NCBI RefSeq assembly: GCF_000284015.1 | Contig: NC_016943.1 | Coordinates: forward strand, 3,451,541 to 3,515,540 | Length of the DNA: 64,000 bases | Direction: 5' to 3' | From: Blastococcus saxobsidens DD2 | GTDB lineage: Bacteria; Actinomycetota; Actinomycetes; Mycobacteriales; Geodermatophilaceae | Shown here: piece by piece, positions 45,440 to 54,384 of the stretch | How the letters are laid out: the number at the start of each line of letters is the position of its first letter | Numbering within the stretch: the first letter of the stretch is position 1 | The notes under the pieces: model-generated | The model's input: only the letters and a program-made list of their open reading frames with translations | Database searches by the model: none | What the model was told of the DNA's origin: nothing | Translations under genes and position numbers: made by a program

Positions 45440-46603
45440 TCATCGCGCCAGGGCCTGGACGGAGTCCTCGTCGAGGAATTCCTCGATGGCCATCAGGGCG
45501 GCACCGACGCGTCCGGACAGGTCGGGAGCCTCGCTGACGGTGACCTCCAGCGCCCGGGCGGCCAGCGGCATGGACCGCCGGTAGACGGCCTCCCGGATGC
45601 CGGCGAGCAGCGGCACACCGGCCTGGGCGACGCCGCCGGTCATGACGATGCGGTGCGGATTGAAGAAGTTGACCAGCGAGGCCAGCACGGTGCCGATCGT
45701 GCGGCCCGCATCCCGGACCAGCCCGAGCGCGACCCCGTCGCCCTGCGCAGCCAGCCGCACCACCTCGCGCACCGTGGCGACCGGCAGCCCCGCCGCGACG
45801 GCGTCCCGGAGCAGCGCTCCCCCGCCCGCGATCGCCTCCAGGCAGTTGTCCTGCCCGCACCGGCAGACGACGGTGCGCCCGTCCGGCTGCGCGACGTGGA
45901 TGTGCCCGATGTCGCCGGCGCTACCCTGCGCACCGCGGTAGACCCGGCCGTCGACGATGATCCCGCAGCCGATGCCGGTGCCGACCTTCACGACCAGCAC
46001 GTCCTGCACCGATCCGGCGACGCCCATCTCCCCCAGGGCCATCACGTTCACGTCGTTGTCGACGTAGACCGGGCAGTCGTAGCGCCCGAAGGCGCTGGGC
46101 ACCGGGTAGTCGTGCCAGCCCGGCATGATCGGCGGATGCGAGGGCCGGCCGGTCGAGAACTCGACCGGCCCAGGTACCCCGACGCCGACCGCGCACACGT
46201 CGCCAGGGGTGAGCCCGACCTCGGCCAGCACCTGCTGCGCCAGCCGGTCCACCTCCGCCAGCACCGGCCCGGGCCCGTCGGCGATGTCGATGGGATGACC
46301 GACGGTGCCCAGGATCTGGGCGGACAGATCGGTGACGGCGACGTCGACGCTGGTCACCCCGAGGTCGACCGCCAGCACGCATCCTGCCCGGCTGTTGAAC
46401 CGCAGCAGGGTCGGGGGGCGCCCGCCGGTGCTCCAGCCCCGGCCGCCCTCCTCCAGGAGGTTCGCCGAGATCAGCTGGTCCACCCGCGCACTCACCGTGT
46501 TCCGGGATGCGCCGGTCAGCGCCACGAGGTCGGCGCGGCTGCGCGCGCGGCCGGTGCGCACGTGGCGCAGCAGCACGCCGGCCGAGGCAGAGGTGGACGC
46601 CAC
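45440..46603 (-). CDS. ROK-family transcriptional regulator of the ABC operon
   Basis: 387 residues from GTG (VASTSASAG). The N-terminal winged helix is RSRADLVALTGASRNTVSARVDQLISANLLEEGG; the sugar-kinase-like ROK domain has VDLGVTSVDVAVTDL, VGVPGPVEF, DNDVNVMALGE, VGTGIGCGIIVDG and the zinc site GHIHVAQPDGRTVVCRCGQDNCLEAIAGG. ROK regulators usually repress sugar operons and bind the sugar in the kinase-like domain. It lies just upstream of the ABC operon on the same strand and most likely controls it. Shadow codons upstream to 46738 were discarded. Confidence 0.9.
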   Translation of the reverse strand: MASTSASAGVLLRHVRTGRARSRADLVALTGASRNTVSARVDQLISANLLEEGGRGWSTGGRPPTLLRFNSRAGCVLAVDLGVTSVDVAVTDLSAQILGTVGHPIDIADGPGPVLAEVDRLAQQVLAEVGLTPGDVCAVGVGVPGPVEFSTGRPSHPPIMPGWHDYPVPSAFGRYDCPVYVDNDVNVMALGEMGVAGSVQDVLVVKVGTGIGCGIIVDGRVYRGAQGSAGDIGHIHVAQPDGRTVVCRCGQDNCLEAIAGGGALLRDAVAAGLPVATVREVVRLAAQGDGVALGLVRDAGRTIGTVLASLVNFFNPHRIVMTGGVAQAGVPLLAGIREAVYRRSMPLAARALEVTVSEAPDLSGRVGAALMAIEEFLDEDSVQALAR

Positions 46604-46767
46604 GCCGTCATAGTGACACGCGCGAGGCCCGACCTCGGGGCACGTGGACCGATGGGGGGAGACCACCCCTCGCCTCCCCACGGTTGGGCGCGGGTGCACG
46701 GGGCACTGCTCGACAGCTGCGCGGACCGAGCGCTGCACGCACTCCGTCGACCAGAGAGGTGGTCCCC

Positions 46768-47271
46768 GTGGGCCTGCCCATCACCCTGTCCGAGATCGCC
46801 CCCCGCATCTCCGCCGGCGCGTTCATCCTCAACAGCGGCCTCGGCAAGCGCGGCGCCGACGAGGAGGCCGCCGCCGGCATGCACGGCTTCGCCGCCGGCA
46901 CGTACCCGTTCCTCGGGAAGATGGAGCCGAAGCAGTTCGCGCAGGCGCTGTCGACGGCGGAGATCGCCATCGGCGCCGCACTGCTGACGCCGTTCGTGCC
47001 CACGGCCGTAGCGGGCGCGGCGCTCACGACGTTCTCCGGCGGGCTGCTGGGCCTCTACCTGAAGACCCCGGGCATGCGGAAGGAAGGCAGCCTCGCTCCC
47101 ACCGAGCAGGGGCTGGCGATCGCCAAGGACAGCTGGCTGCTCGGCATCGGCATCGGCCTGCTGGTGCGCGGCACCGTCGACCGCGAGCCGCGCCGGGTGC
47201 GCAGGGCGGCGAAGACCCTGGACAAGGCGAACAAGCGCGCTGCCAAGGCGCGCAAGCGCCTCAGCGACTGA
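46768..47271 (+). CDS. Conserved membrane protein, 167 aa
   Basis: Not assigned to a named family; it has DoxX-like features. It begins GLPITLSEIAPRISAGAFILNSGLGKRGADEEAAAGMHGFAAGTYPFL, then has three or four hydrophobic segments (AEIAIGAALLTPFVPTAVAGAALTTFSGGLLGLYL, SWLLGIGIGLLV). The tail is very basic (RRVRRAAKTLDKANKRAAKARKRL). GTG start with AGAGGTGG 7-8 bases upstream. It interrupts the two halves of the pentose locus and is on the opposite strand, so not part of sugar use. Confidence 0.7.
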   Translation: MGLPITLSEIAPRISAGAFILNSGLGKRGADEEAAAGMHGFAAGTYPFLGKMEPKQFAQALSTAEIAIGAALLTPFVPTAVAGAALTTFSGGLLGLYLKTPGMRKEGSLAPTEQGLAIAKDSWLLGIGIGLLVRGTVDREPRRVRRAAKTLDKANKRAAKARKRLSD

Positions 47272-47310
47272 TCTCCCCCGGGGCCCCTCTCCGGACGGTG
47301 CACCAGGCCG

Positions 47311-47344
47311 ACCAGCCTTCGGCGGCGTCCGTCGCCGGGCTGGT
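47311..47344 (+). terminator. Imperfect hairpin after membrane-protein gene
   Basis: ACCAGCC-ttc-GGCG pairs with CGCC-g-GGCTGGT across an 8-base loop, followed by TT. About 40 bases after the stop; a plausible terminator. Confidence 0.4.
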
Positions 47345-47790
47345 TTGCCGGTACAGCGTGGCGGTGGGGACGTCGGAGAGCTGCGCGCGCAGCTCCCGTG
47401 GTCAGCGTCCGGTCGCCTGCACCACACGCAGCCGCACGGGCGTCACCGGCAGCAAGGATCTGCAGGTGCGGCCGGCGGACCTGCAGGAGATCGCGGCGAC
47501 GGCCGACGTCCGGTGGAGACCCGGCTGGTCCCCGACCTGACGCACACGCTGCGCCGCCAGCCCGGCGCGGCGTCGATGAGCGCCTACGAGCGCGAGCTGC
47601 GCTCCCCCGTCGACGCAGAGGTGCTCAGCACCGTCGTCGAGTGGTGCACCAGGACGGTGCGGTCCGACCCCTCCCATCCGGATGGGCCACCGCTGACGAA
47701 CACCAGACGTCCCGCGACAGCACCAATTTGCGGGACCAGCGGGCGCCGTGTGCAGCAGAGCGGACGGCACCGCCGACCCGAGGAGTGCGC
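47345..47790. other. Intergenic region without a supported gene
   Basis: About 450 bases between the 167-aa membrane protein and the cupredoxin gene. Contains an 18-base perfect palindrome centred on GCGC at 47378-47395 and open frames on both strands with no family similarity. A short frame from 47576 (MSAYERELRSPVDAEVLSTV...) looks protein-like for about 40 residues but has no RBS or completion. It may be a decayed gene. The AT-richer patch near 47720-47740 (CACCAATTTGCGG) could hold the cupredoxin promoter. Confidence 0.4.
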
Positions 47791-48300
47791 ATGTCCCGTT
47801 CCACCCGTTCCCGATCCGGTGACTCCCGGCGGATGCCCCGGACCGCCGCGACGCTCGTCCTCGCCGGCACCCTCGCCGCCGCGTCGGCCTGCGGCGGGAG
47901 CCCGGAGACCGAGACCGCGGATGCCGCGCCGACGTCCGCGCAGAGCCCGTCGTCCTCGAGCCCGTCGTCCTCCACCCCGTCACCCTCGAGCTCGGCCGCG
48001 CCGTCCGCCGCCGAGAGCGCAGTGGGCACGATCACCGCCACGGAGGAGGACTTCAGCATCTCCGTGGACCAGGAGAGCGTGCCCGCCGGCAGCTACGAGA
48101 TCGAGGTCGTCAACGCCGGTGGCGCGAGCCACGACCTCGTCGTCGAGCGCGACGGCGAGGACGTCGCCGCCACCGAGATCCTGAGCCCCGGGGACTCCGG
48201 CACGGTGATGGTCGATCTCGAGCCGGGTGAGTACATCTTCTACTGCAGTGTCGGGGCCCACCGCGCGATGGGCATGGAGATCACCATCGAGGTGACCTGA
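47791..48300 (+). CDS. Cupredoxin-domain lipoprotein (blue copper-like)
   Basis: 169 residues. Signal peptide MPRTAATLVLAGTLAAASAC ends in a lipobox-like ASAC. A long Ser/Pro/Ala linker (about 36-72) follows, then a plastocyanin-like domain: DFSISVDQESVPAGSYEIEVVNAGGASHDLVVE with the first His, and GEYIFYCSVGAHRAMGMEITIEV with Cys, His and Met. The full H...C...H...M set of a type 1 copper site is present. Probably a surface electron carrier or copper holder. RBS GAGGAG 6 bases upstream. Coupled by TGATG to the next gene. Confidence 0.88.
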   Translation: MSRSTRSRSGDSRRMPRTAATLVLAGTLAAASACGGSPETETADAAPTSAQSPSSSSPSSSTPSPSSSAAPSAAESAVGTITATEEDFSISVDQESVPAGSYEIEVVNAGGASHDLVVERDGEDVAATEILSPGDSGTVMVDLEPGEYIFYCSVGAHRAMGMEITIEVT

Positions 48301-48713
48301 TGACCGCCGCGACGGCGCCGGCACGGTCCCGCCCGGCCCTCACCTGGGCGCTGCGGGCCGCCGGCGCGGTCCTGCTGGCGGCGATGGGCTGGCTGCACCT
48401 GGACCTGTGGGCCGACGGCTACCGGACCATCGACGTGATCGGGCCGGCGTTCCTGCTCAACGGGATCGCCGGGTTCGGCCTGGCGGTCCTCCTGCTGGCG
48501 GCGCCCCGGCGGCTGCTGCCCTGGGCCGCGGCGCTCGGGGCACTGGTCGCGGCGGGCACCCTCGCAGCCCTGCTGCTGTCCACCACCGTGGGACTGTTCG
48601 GGTTCGTGGAGACGACCGCGGCGCCGCTGTGGTGGGAGACGTTCTGGATCGAGGCGGGCGCCGTCGTCGTCCTCGGGGTGCTGGCCGTCGTCTCCCGGCG
48701 GCGGCCGGCCTGA
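48300..48713 (+). CDS. Four-helix membrane protein linked to cupredoxin
   Basis: 137 residues, not recognised. Four hydrophobic helices: TWALRAAGAVLLAAMGWLHL, VIGPAFLLNGIAGFGLAVLLLAA, LPWAAALGALVAAGTLAALLL, FWIEAGAVVVLGVLAVVS. WLHLDLW in helix 1 and a Trp/Glu cluster (PLWWETFWIE) before helix 4 stand out. Start shares its A with the cupredoxin stop (TGATG), so the two are co-made. A membrane partner for the copper protein is inferred. Confidence 0.7.
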   Translation: MTAATAPARSRPALTWALRAAGAVLLAAMGWLHLDLWADGYRTIDVIGPAFLLNGIAGFGLAVLLLAAPRRLLPWAAALGALVAAGTLAALLLSTTVGLFGFVETTAAPLWWETFWIEAGAVVVLGVLAVVSRRRPA

Positions 48714-48755
48714 CCGGAGCGGGGCGGGCCGTGACCCGGCCCGCCCCGGTACGGG

Positions 48756-49919
48756 TCAGCGGACGCCGAGCAGGTGCTCCATGGCCAGCTGGTCGAGCCG
48801 CTCGAACTGCAGCCCGCGGGCACCCAGGGTCTCCGGGTCGTGGGCCTCGGTGCGCAGCGCGTCCAGGCTCTCGCCCTCGGCCAGCGTCGGGACGGCGAGC
48901 TCGCCGACCCGCGCGGCCTCCAGCGCCTCGACGACCTCCGGGTCGGCGCGGAACGCCTGCGCCTTCTCCTTGAGGATCAGGTAGTTGCGCATGCAGGCGC
49001 GGGCCGTCTCCCAGACGCCGTCCATGTCCTCGGTCCGCGGCGGCTTGTAGTCGAAGTGCAGGTAGCCGTCGTAGGCCTTGCCGGTGCCGGCACCCAGCAG
49101 GGTGTCGACGGTCCAGAACGCACCGCGCAGGTTGCCGGCACCGAAGCGCAGGTCCTGGTCGAAGCGCGGGCCGTGCTGGCCGTTGAGGTCGACGTGGAAG
49201 AGCTTGCCGTGCCACAGCGCCTGGGCGATCCCGTGGGCGAAGTTGAGCCCGGCCATCTCCTCGTGCCCGACCTCGGGGTTGAGGCCGACGCGGTCGGGCT
49301 CCTCGAGCTCGTCGATGAAGGCGATCGCGTGCCCGATCGTGGGCAGCAGGATGTCACCGCGCGGCTCGTTGGGCTTGGGCTCCAGGGCGAACCGGATGTC
49401 GTAGCCCTTGTCGCGCACGTAGGCGCACAGGACGTCGAGGGCCTCCTTGTACCGGTCGAGCGCGGCGGCGACGTCCTTGGTGCCACCGGACTCCGCACCT
49501 TCGCGGCCGCCCCACAGCACGTAGGTCTTGGCGCCCAGCTCGGCGGCCAGGTCGATGTTGCGCAGCACCTTGGCGATCGCGTACCGGCGGACGGCGCGGT
49601 CGTTTGCGGTGAAGCCGCCGTCCCTGAACACCGGGGCGCCGAACAGGTTGGTCGTGGCCATCTCCACGCCGACGCCGGTCTCGGCCAGCGCCTTCTTGAA
49701 GCGCTCCAGCGTGGCGTCGCGGGTGGCGTCGTCGGGCACCAGGTCGTCGTCGTGGAAGGTGACGGCGGCGGCACCCAGCTCGGCCAGCCGGTGCACGGCC
49801 TCCACCGGGTCCAGCAGCGGGCGGACCGGGCCGCCGAAGACGTCGACGCCCTGCCAGCCCACGGTCCAGAGACCGAAGCTGAACTTGTCGTCCTTGCTGG
49901 GAGTGAATCGGTCGGTCAT
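48756..49919 (-). CDS. xylA: Xylose isomerase
   Basis: 387 residues, the short class I form usual in actinobacteria. Catalytic [12 protein letters not shown] (His and Asp), [10 protein letters not shown] with the Lys and metal-binding Glu, [31 protein letters not shown], and [11 protein letters not shown]. Converts xylose to xylulose. It lies 58 bases after the xylR stop on the same strand with no obvious terminator or promoter between, so xylR-xylA is probably one transcript. Confidence 0.97.
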   Translation of the reverse strand: MTDRFTPSKDDKFSFGLWTVGWQGVDVFGGPVRPLLDPVEAVHRLAELGAAAVTFHDDDLVPDDATRDATLERFKKALAETGVGVEMATTNLFGAPVFRDGGFTANDRAVRRYAIAKVLRNIDLAAELGAKTYVLWGGREGAESGGTKDVAAALDRYKEALDVLCAYVRDKGYDIRFALEPKPNEPRGDILLPTIGHAIAFIDELEEPDRVGLNPEVGHEEMAGLNFAHGIAQALWHGKLFHVDLNGQHGPRFDQDLRFGAGNLRGAFWTVDTLLGAGTGKAYDGYLHFDYKPPRTEDMDGVWETARACMRNYLILKEKAQAFRADPEVVEALEAARVGELAVPTLAEGESLDALRTEAHDPETLGARGLQFERLDQLAMEHLLGVR

Positions 49920-49977
49920 GCGGGGATCTCCGTCCAGAGGGATCGATTGCGGACACTGCCTGCGGGCCGGGCGCCGG

Positions 49978-51258
49978 TCACCGGGCGCCCGCGGGTTCGA
50001 GGGCGGCCGGTACGGGGACCAGCGTGGGGTCGTCGAAGACCGTTTCCAGGGCGACGTGGGCGCCGCCGCGGACGGCGGCGGTGAAGCCGAGGGTCGAGAG
50101 CGCCACGCGGGCCCCGGCCACGCCGGGCCCGAGCACCCGGGCCTCGAGCTCGGCCTGCAGCGGCTCGAGGAAGAACGGTCCCAGGACGGCGAAGTAGCCG
50201 CCGAGGATCACCACGCCGGGGTTGAACAGGTTGACCAGGACGGCGGCGCCGGTGCCCAGCGACCGGCCCACCTGCTGAAGGGCGGCCAGGGTGCGGAGGT
50301 CGCCGTCCCCGGCCCGGCGGGCCACCTCGGCCAGCCGGGCCTCCAGGTCGCGGCCCGGGTCGTGCACCGGGTCGCCGGGGTCGGCGGCGGCCCGCAGGAG
50401 GGCGGCCAGCCCGACGACGGTCTCCCAGCAGCCGCGCCGGCCACAGCCGCAGACGGCGTCCGGGTCGCCGAGGGAGGTGTGCCCCACCTCGCCCGAGAGC
50501 CCACCGGCGCCGCGCAGCAGCCGTCCGGCCACGATCACGCCGCCACCGACACCGACCTCACCGGTCAGGTAGACGAGGTCGGGCGTGCGCGCCTCCGAGC
50601 CCATGGCCCACTCGGCGATGGCGGAGAGGTTGGCGTCGTTCTCCACCCGGATCGGGAAGTCGACGTCCAGCCGCGCACGGAGCCCGTCCAGGACGGCGAC
50701 GTCCCGCCAACCGATGTTCGGCGCGAGCGTCACGACGCCGTCGACGCTGCGCACCAGGCCGGCGACGGCCACGGTGAGGCCGACCGGGCGGGCGCCCCGC
50801 CCGGCGGTCGCCGCGACGGCCTCGGTGACCAGCCCGGCCACCGCGTCCAGCGTGCGTTCGGCACCGAGCGCGGGGACGTCGAGGGCCAGGCGCTGCTCGA
50901 ACAGCACCTGGCCGCGCAGGTCGAGGACCAGTGCGGCGGCGTAGTCGACGTTCAGCTCCACGCCGATGCCGCAGACGCAGGCGCCGTCCAGGTGGACGGT
51001 CAGGCCGGGGCGGCCGACCGAGCCGGCCCGGTCGACGTCCCCGGTGCTCACCAGCCGCCGTTCGGCCAGCTCCGCCACGAGGCTGGAGACCGTCGCCTTG
51101 TTCAACCCGGTCTCCTGGGCGATCCGGGCGCGGGAGCGGGGGCCGGAGTCGCGCAGGTGGCGCAGCACCAGCCCGAGATTGGTGCGCCGCACGGTGGCCT
51201 GGTCGGCCGGGATGTGCCGCTCCGAGGACCCGTCGTACCGGGACGGTCCGGTTCCCAT
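49978..51258 (-). CDS. xylR: ROK-family xylose regulator (XylR)
   Basis: 426 residues. The N-terminal helix-turn-helix is [31 protein letters not shown]. The ROK domain has [55 protein letters not shown], and the zinc-site Cys in [16 protein letters not shown]. The place between xylA and divergent xylB and the operator-like palindrome at its own promoter argue for XylR. ATG chosen because AGGAGG sits 5 bases upstream; GTG two codons earlier lies inside that RBS. Confidence 0.9.
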   Translation of the reverse strand: MGTGPSRYDGSSERHIPADQATVRRTNLGLVLRHLRDSGPRSRARIAQETGLNKATVSSLVAELAERRLVSTGDVDRAGSVGRPGLTVHLDGACVCGIGVELNVDYAAALVLDLRGQVLFEQRLALDVPALGAERTLDAVAGLVTEAVAATAGRGARPVGLTVAVAGLVRSVDGVVTLAPNIGWRDVAVLDGLRARLDVDFPIRVENDANLSAIAEWAMGSEARTPDLVYLTGEVGVGGGVIVAGRLLRGAGGLSGEVGHTSLGDPDAVCGCGRRGCWETVVGLAALLRAAADPGDPVHDPGRDLEARLAEVARRAGDGDLRTLAALQQVGRSLGTGAAVLVNLFNPGVVILGGYFAVLGPFFLEPLQAELEARVLGPGVAGARVALSTLGFTAAVRGGAHVALETVFDDPTLVPVPAALEPAGAR

Positions 51259-51294
51259 CGCCACCTCCTGGAGCGGATCCGACGGGATTCGTCG

Positions 51295-51305
51295 GTTGCA
51301 TCAAC
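51295..51305. promoter_or_regulatory. GTTG-CAT-CAAC palindrome, candidate XylR operator
   Basis: Exact 4-base arms. It lies at the expected transcription start of xylR, directly downstream of its -10, where a repressor would block. Extended, it contains TTG-n6-CAA (TTGCATCAACAA), also found at the ABC-operon promoter (45341-45352). Confidence 0.55.
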
Positions 51306-51334
51306 AAATTAGGGGTGGCAGCGACGGCGGTCAA
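51306..51334 (-). promoter_or_regulatory. xylR-xylA promoter
   Basis: Minus-strand TTGACC (51329-51334) and TAATTT (51306-51311) with a 17-base spacer: the best sigma-70-type match in the window. It reads toward xylR. Confidence 0.65.
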
Positions 51335-51484
51335 GACGGGCGACCCTCCCTCGGGGGCCCTCGACGGGGCGCGTCCGGCCCCGGCGGCCTAAGGTCCCCT
51401 TCCCATGACCCCCGTCTCGATGCCGCTCCTCCCCGCGGCCGGCCTCGTCCGCGGAACCGCCCGAGCGGACCGGAGCCCGGTCCG

Positions 51485-52903
51485 ATGACCCTCGTGGCGG
51501 GAATCGACACCTCGACCCAGGCCTGCAAGGTGGTGGTCCGGGACGCCGGCTCCGGGAAGCTCGTCCGCTCCGGGCGCGCACCGCACCCCCAGGGAACCGA
51601 GGTCGCCCCGCAGGCCTGGGAGGAGGCGTTCCGTGAAGCGGCCGCGGCCGCCGGTGGGCTCGACGACGTGGCCGCCGTCGCCGTCGGCGGCCAGCAGCAC
51701 GGCATGGTGTGCCTCGACGAGCGGGGCGAGGTGGTCCGCGACGCGCTGCTGTGGAACGACGTGCGCTCCGCGCCGGCCGCGGCCGAACTGATCCGCGAGC
51801 TCGGCGACGGCGACGAGGCCGCGGGCCGCCGGGCCTGGGCCGACGCCGTCGGCCTGGTGCCGGTCGCCTCGTTCACCGCTTCCAAGCTGCGCTGGCTGGC
51901 CGACGCCGAACCGGCCAACGCCGACCGGACCGCCGCGGTCTGCCTGCCGCACGACTGGCTGACCTGGCGGCTGTCCGCCGACCGCGACCTCCGCACGCTG
52001 GTCACCGACCGCGGGGACGCCAGCGGCACCGCCTACTGGTCGGCCCGCACCGGTGAGTACCGGCTGGACCTGCTGGAGCGCGCCATGCGCGGGCGTCGGC
52101 CCGCCGTTCCCCGGGTGGCCGGACCGGCCGAACGGGTCGGCGCGCTCGCCGGCGGCAGCGCCGTCCTCGGTCCCGGCACCGGCGACAACGCGGCCGCGGC
52201 CCTGGGGCTGGCGGCGCGGCCCGGTGACGTCGTCGTCTCCATCGGCACGTCCGGCGTGGTGTCGGCCGTGACCCCGACCGCGGTCGCGGACGTGACCGGC
52301 ACCGTCGCCGGCTTCGCCGACGCCACCGGCAACCACCTCCCCCTGGTCGCCACCCTGAACGCCGCCCGGGTGCTCGACGCCGCGGCCGCACTGCTGGGCG
52401 TGGACCACGAGACGCTGTCGGAGCTCGCGCTGTCGGCACCCTCGGGTGCGGACGGGCTGGTCCTCGTCCCGTACCTCGAGGGCGAGCGGACGCCGAACGT
52501 CCCCCACGCCACCGGCTCGGTGCACGGGCTCACGCTGCGGACCTCGACGCCGGCGCACTGGGCGCGGGCCGCGGTGGAGGGGCTGCTCTGCGGGCTGGCC
52601 GACGGCATCGAAGCGGTCGTCGCCCAGGGCGTGACCGTGGAACGGGTGCTGCTGATCGGCGGCGCGGCGCGCTCCCCTGCGGTGCAGCAGCTGGCCCCGG
52701 GCATCTTCGGCCGGCCGGTGCTGGTGCCCCCGCCCGGCGAGTACGTGGCCGACGGCGCGGCCCGGCAGGCGGCCTGGGTGCTCTCGGGCGCCGAGGCCGC
52801 ACCGGAGTGGTCGCAGCCGGGGCTCGCCGAGTTCGACGCCCCCGCGGCGACCGCCGTGCGGGAGCGCTACGCGGAGGTGCGCGGCCGGACCGACGGCCAG
52901 TAG
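51485..52903 (+). CDS. xylB: Xylulokinase
   Basis: 472 residues, FGGY family. The N-terminal [15 protein letters not shown] phosphate loop is followed by [26 protein letters not shown] (substrate site), catalytic Asp in [51 protein letters not shown] and [14 protein letters not shown]. It phosphorylates xylulose made by XylA. Divergent from xylR across a 226-base gap with the operator-like palindrome. Confidence 0.96.
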   Translation: MTLVAGIDTSTQACKVVVRDAGSGKLVRSGRAPHPQGTEVAPQAWEEAFREAAAAAGGLDDVAAVAVGGQQHGMVCLDERGEVVRDALLWNDVRSAPAAAELIRELGDGDEAAGRRAWADAVGLVPVASFTASKLRWLADAEPANADRTAAVCLPHDWLTWRLSADRDLRTLVTDRGDASGTAYWSARTGEYRLDLLERAMRGRRPAVPRVAGPAERVGALAGGSAVLGPGTGDNAAAALGLAARPGDVVVSIGTSGVVSAVTPTAVADVTGTVAGFADATGNHLPLVATLNAARVLDAAAALLGVDHETLSELALSAPSGADGLVLVPYLEGERTPNVPHATGSVHGLTLRTSTPAHWARAAVEGLLCGLADGIEAVVAQGVTVERVLLIGGAARSPAVQQLAPGIFGRPVLVPPPGEYVADGAARQAAWVLSGAEAAPEWSQPGLAEFDAPAATAVRERYAEVRGRTDGQ

Positions 52904-53345
52904 GAGGGTCGGTCGGAGGGAGTCGACTACGGCAGCACGATGAATTCGCGTCTACTGGTTCGCGGACGCGGCTGGCTCGTGGCGGCCCACTCGGGGGCAG
53001 TGGGGCCGCCGACGCGTTCCCCCGGGAACGCCCCGCAGCGACGGGTGAGCGTGTACGGCCCACTCCGGGACGCCAGTTCGTCCAGTCCATGGCGTGCCAG
53101 CGGGGGCCGCTGGAGTGACGCCCGGAGCGGGTCGGCTCGGTTCAGGGCCATGGCGTCAGTCGTCCGCCCCGCGGGTCGCCGCCGAAGGGGTGGCCACTGG
53201 GTCTGATGACATCGGCGGGACGGGTGGGGTGACGGATCTGGTGAATCGGTCCGTTTCGGGACGCGTCGTCGCTGGCGTCGCCGAGATTCCCGACGACATC
53301 CCTCGCCGGCCACGGGGTCCGGCGCTCTCACGGAGGAATCTCAAC
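52904..53345. other. Intergenic region without a supported gene
   Basis: About 440 bases after xylB. Open frames on both strands have no recognisable family. A minus-strand 74-codon frame (52927-53151) ends REFIVLP, but lacks an RBS and similarity. The stretch before 53346 must hold the promoter of the DUF4190 gene; GGAGGAA at 53332-53338 is its RBS. Confidence 0.4.
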
Positions 53346-54038
53346 GTGTCGCAGCAGACGCCCTACGAGCCGGCGACCAGTCCGGTCCAATCCACCGAGT
53401 ACCCGCCGGGACAGCCGGCCCACGGCTACGACACCCCCGGCTTCGAGCCCACTCCCCAGCGCACCAACACGATGGCGATCCTGGGCCTGGTCTTCGCCTT
53501 CGTGTTCAGCCCGCTGGGCATCCTGTTCAGCGCCCTCGGCCTGAGCCAGATCAAGAAGCGGCGCGAAGGCGGCCGCGGTCTGGCCATCGCCGGGCTGATT
53601 CTGTCGATCGTCTTCACGCTCCTCGCCCTGCTGGCCTTCTTCTTCGTCTTCGCGGCGGTCCAGGAGGCCGCGAAGACGGGTGCGACGGCGGAGACCCAGG
53701 CCGCGGCCCCGGTCGATGAGCCGGCCGGGGACCCCTCGGGCGTGCTCGCGGCGTGCGAGGTCATTGCTCCTGCCCTGGGCGAGTTCGACGCGGGCGTGGC
53801 GACCGTCACCACGCCTGAGGAGTACGCGCTGCTCATCACCGACGTGCGCACCACGCTCGAGGGTGCGGCCGCCAGCACCTCGGACCCGGTGTTCGTCCAG
53901 GATGTGCAGCTGATGTCGGACAACCTGCAGCTGACCGCGGATGCCATCAGCACCGGCGAGGACCCCTCGTACCTGGACGCCGCGCTGACCGAGGATGACG
54001 CCCGCGTGGGCGAGGCCTGCGTCGCAGCCGGCTACTGA
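53346..54038 (+). CDS. DUF4190 membrane protein with extracytoplasmic domain
   Basis: 230 residues. A Pro/Tyr/Gly-rich cytosolic head (YEPATSPVQSTEYPPGQPAHG) precedes TNTMAILGLVFAFVFSPLGILFSALGLSQIKKRREGGRGLAIAGLILSI, the DUF4190 two-helix module. An exported Ala-rich helical domain (about 115-230) follows with two Cys (LAACEVIAP, GEACVAAGY) that could form a disulfide. Similar proteins are common in actinobacteria; function unknown. GTG start with GGAGGAA upstream. A good terminator follows. Confidence 0.8.
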   Translation: MSQQTPYEPATSPVQSTEYPPGQPAHGYDTPGFEPTPQRTNTMAILGLVFAFVFSPLGILFSALGLSQIKKRREGGRGLAIAGLILSIVFTLLALLAFFFVFAAVQEAAKTGATAETQAAAPVDEPAGDPSGVLAACEVIAPALGEFDAGVATVTTPEEYALLITDVRTTLEGAAASTSDPVFVQDVQLMSDNLQLTADAISTGEDPSYLDAALTEDDARVGEACVAAGY

Positions 54039-54055
54039 CACCTGGACGAGGAATC

Positions 54056-54088
54056 GCCGGGCCGGCTCCGTTCTGGAGCCGGCCCGGC
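54056..54088 (+). terminator. Rho-independent-like terminator, 14-bp stem
   Basis: Arms GCCGGGCCGGCTCC and GGAGCCGGCCCGGC around GTTCT, followed by GCTTTCG, 18 bases after the DUF4190 stop. Confidence 0.8.
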
Positions 54089-54355
54089 GCTTTCGTGAGT
54101 GGGCGACAGTCGCCGTGCCCTGGGTACTGCTGCGTCTGCCCTGGCACGCAGGGGATGACCCGGGCTCGGACACGACAACGCCAGTCGCACCCGCCTGGAG
54201 GTCTACGGCGGCGGCAGGGCCAACGGAACAGAGCTACCGGCCGCTGAGGAACTGCAGCTTCTGCCGCCCGACCAAGACGACTCTCCGGCGGCAGCCAGCC
54301 CATAGCGGCCCACTGAGGGACGCACGGCCGCAACGACCTTCCGGCAGCCGAACAG

Positions 54356-54384
54356 TGTGCGCGGACGGGCAGTTTCTGGCTGGC
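54356..54384. repeat. Left half of a dispersed palindrome, flanking the IS30 element
   Basis: Starts TGTGCGC, then a 6-base spacer, then GCAGTTTCTGG. The right flank (55639-55667) is its inverse counterpart over the outer 19 bases with two mismatches. An intact palindrome with the same plan (TGTGCGC, 6 bases, GCAGTTCTGG) lies at 63652-63701. It looks like one palindromic site split by the insertion. Confidence 0.6.

Noticed and set aside
52927..53151. 74-codon minus-strand frame starting MALNRADPLRA
   Set aside because: No RBS, no recognisable family and biased composition; left as unexplained intergenic sequence.
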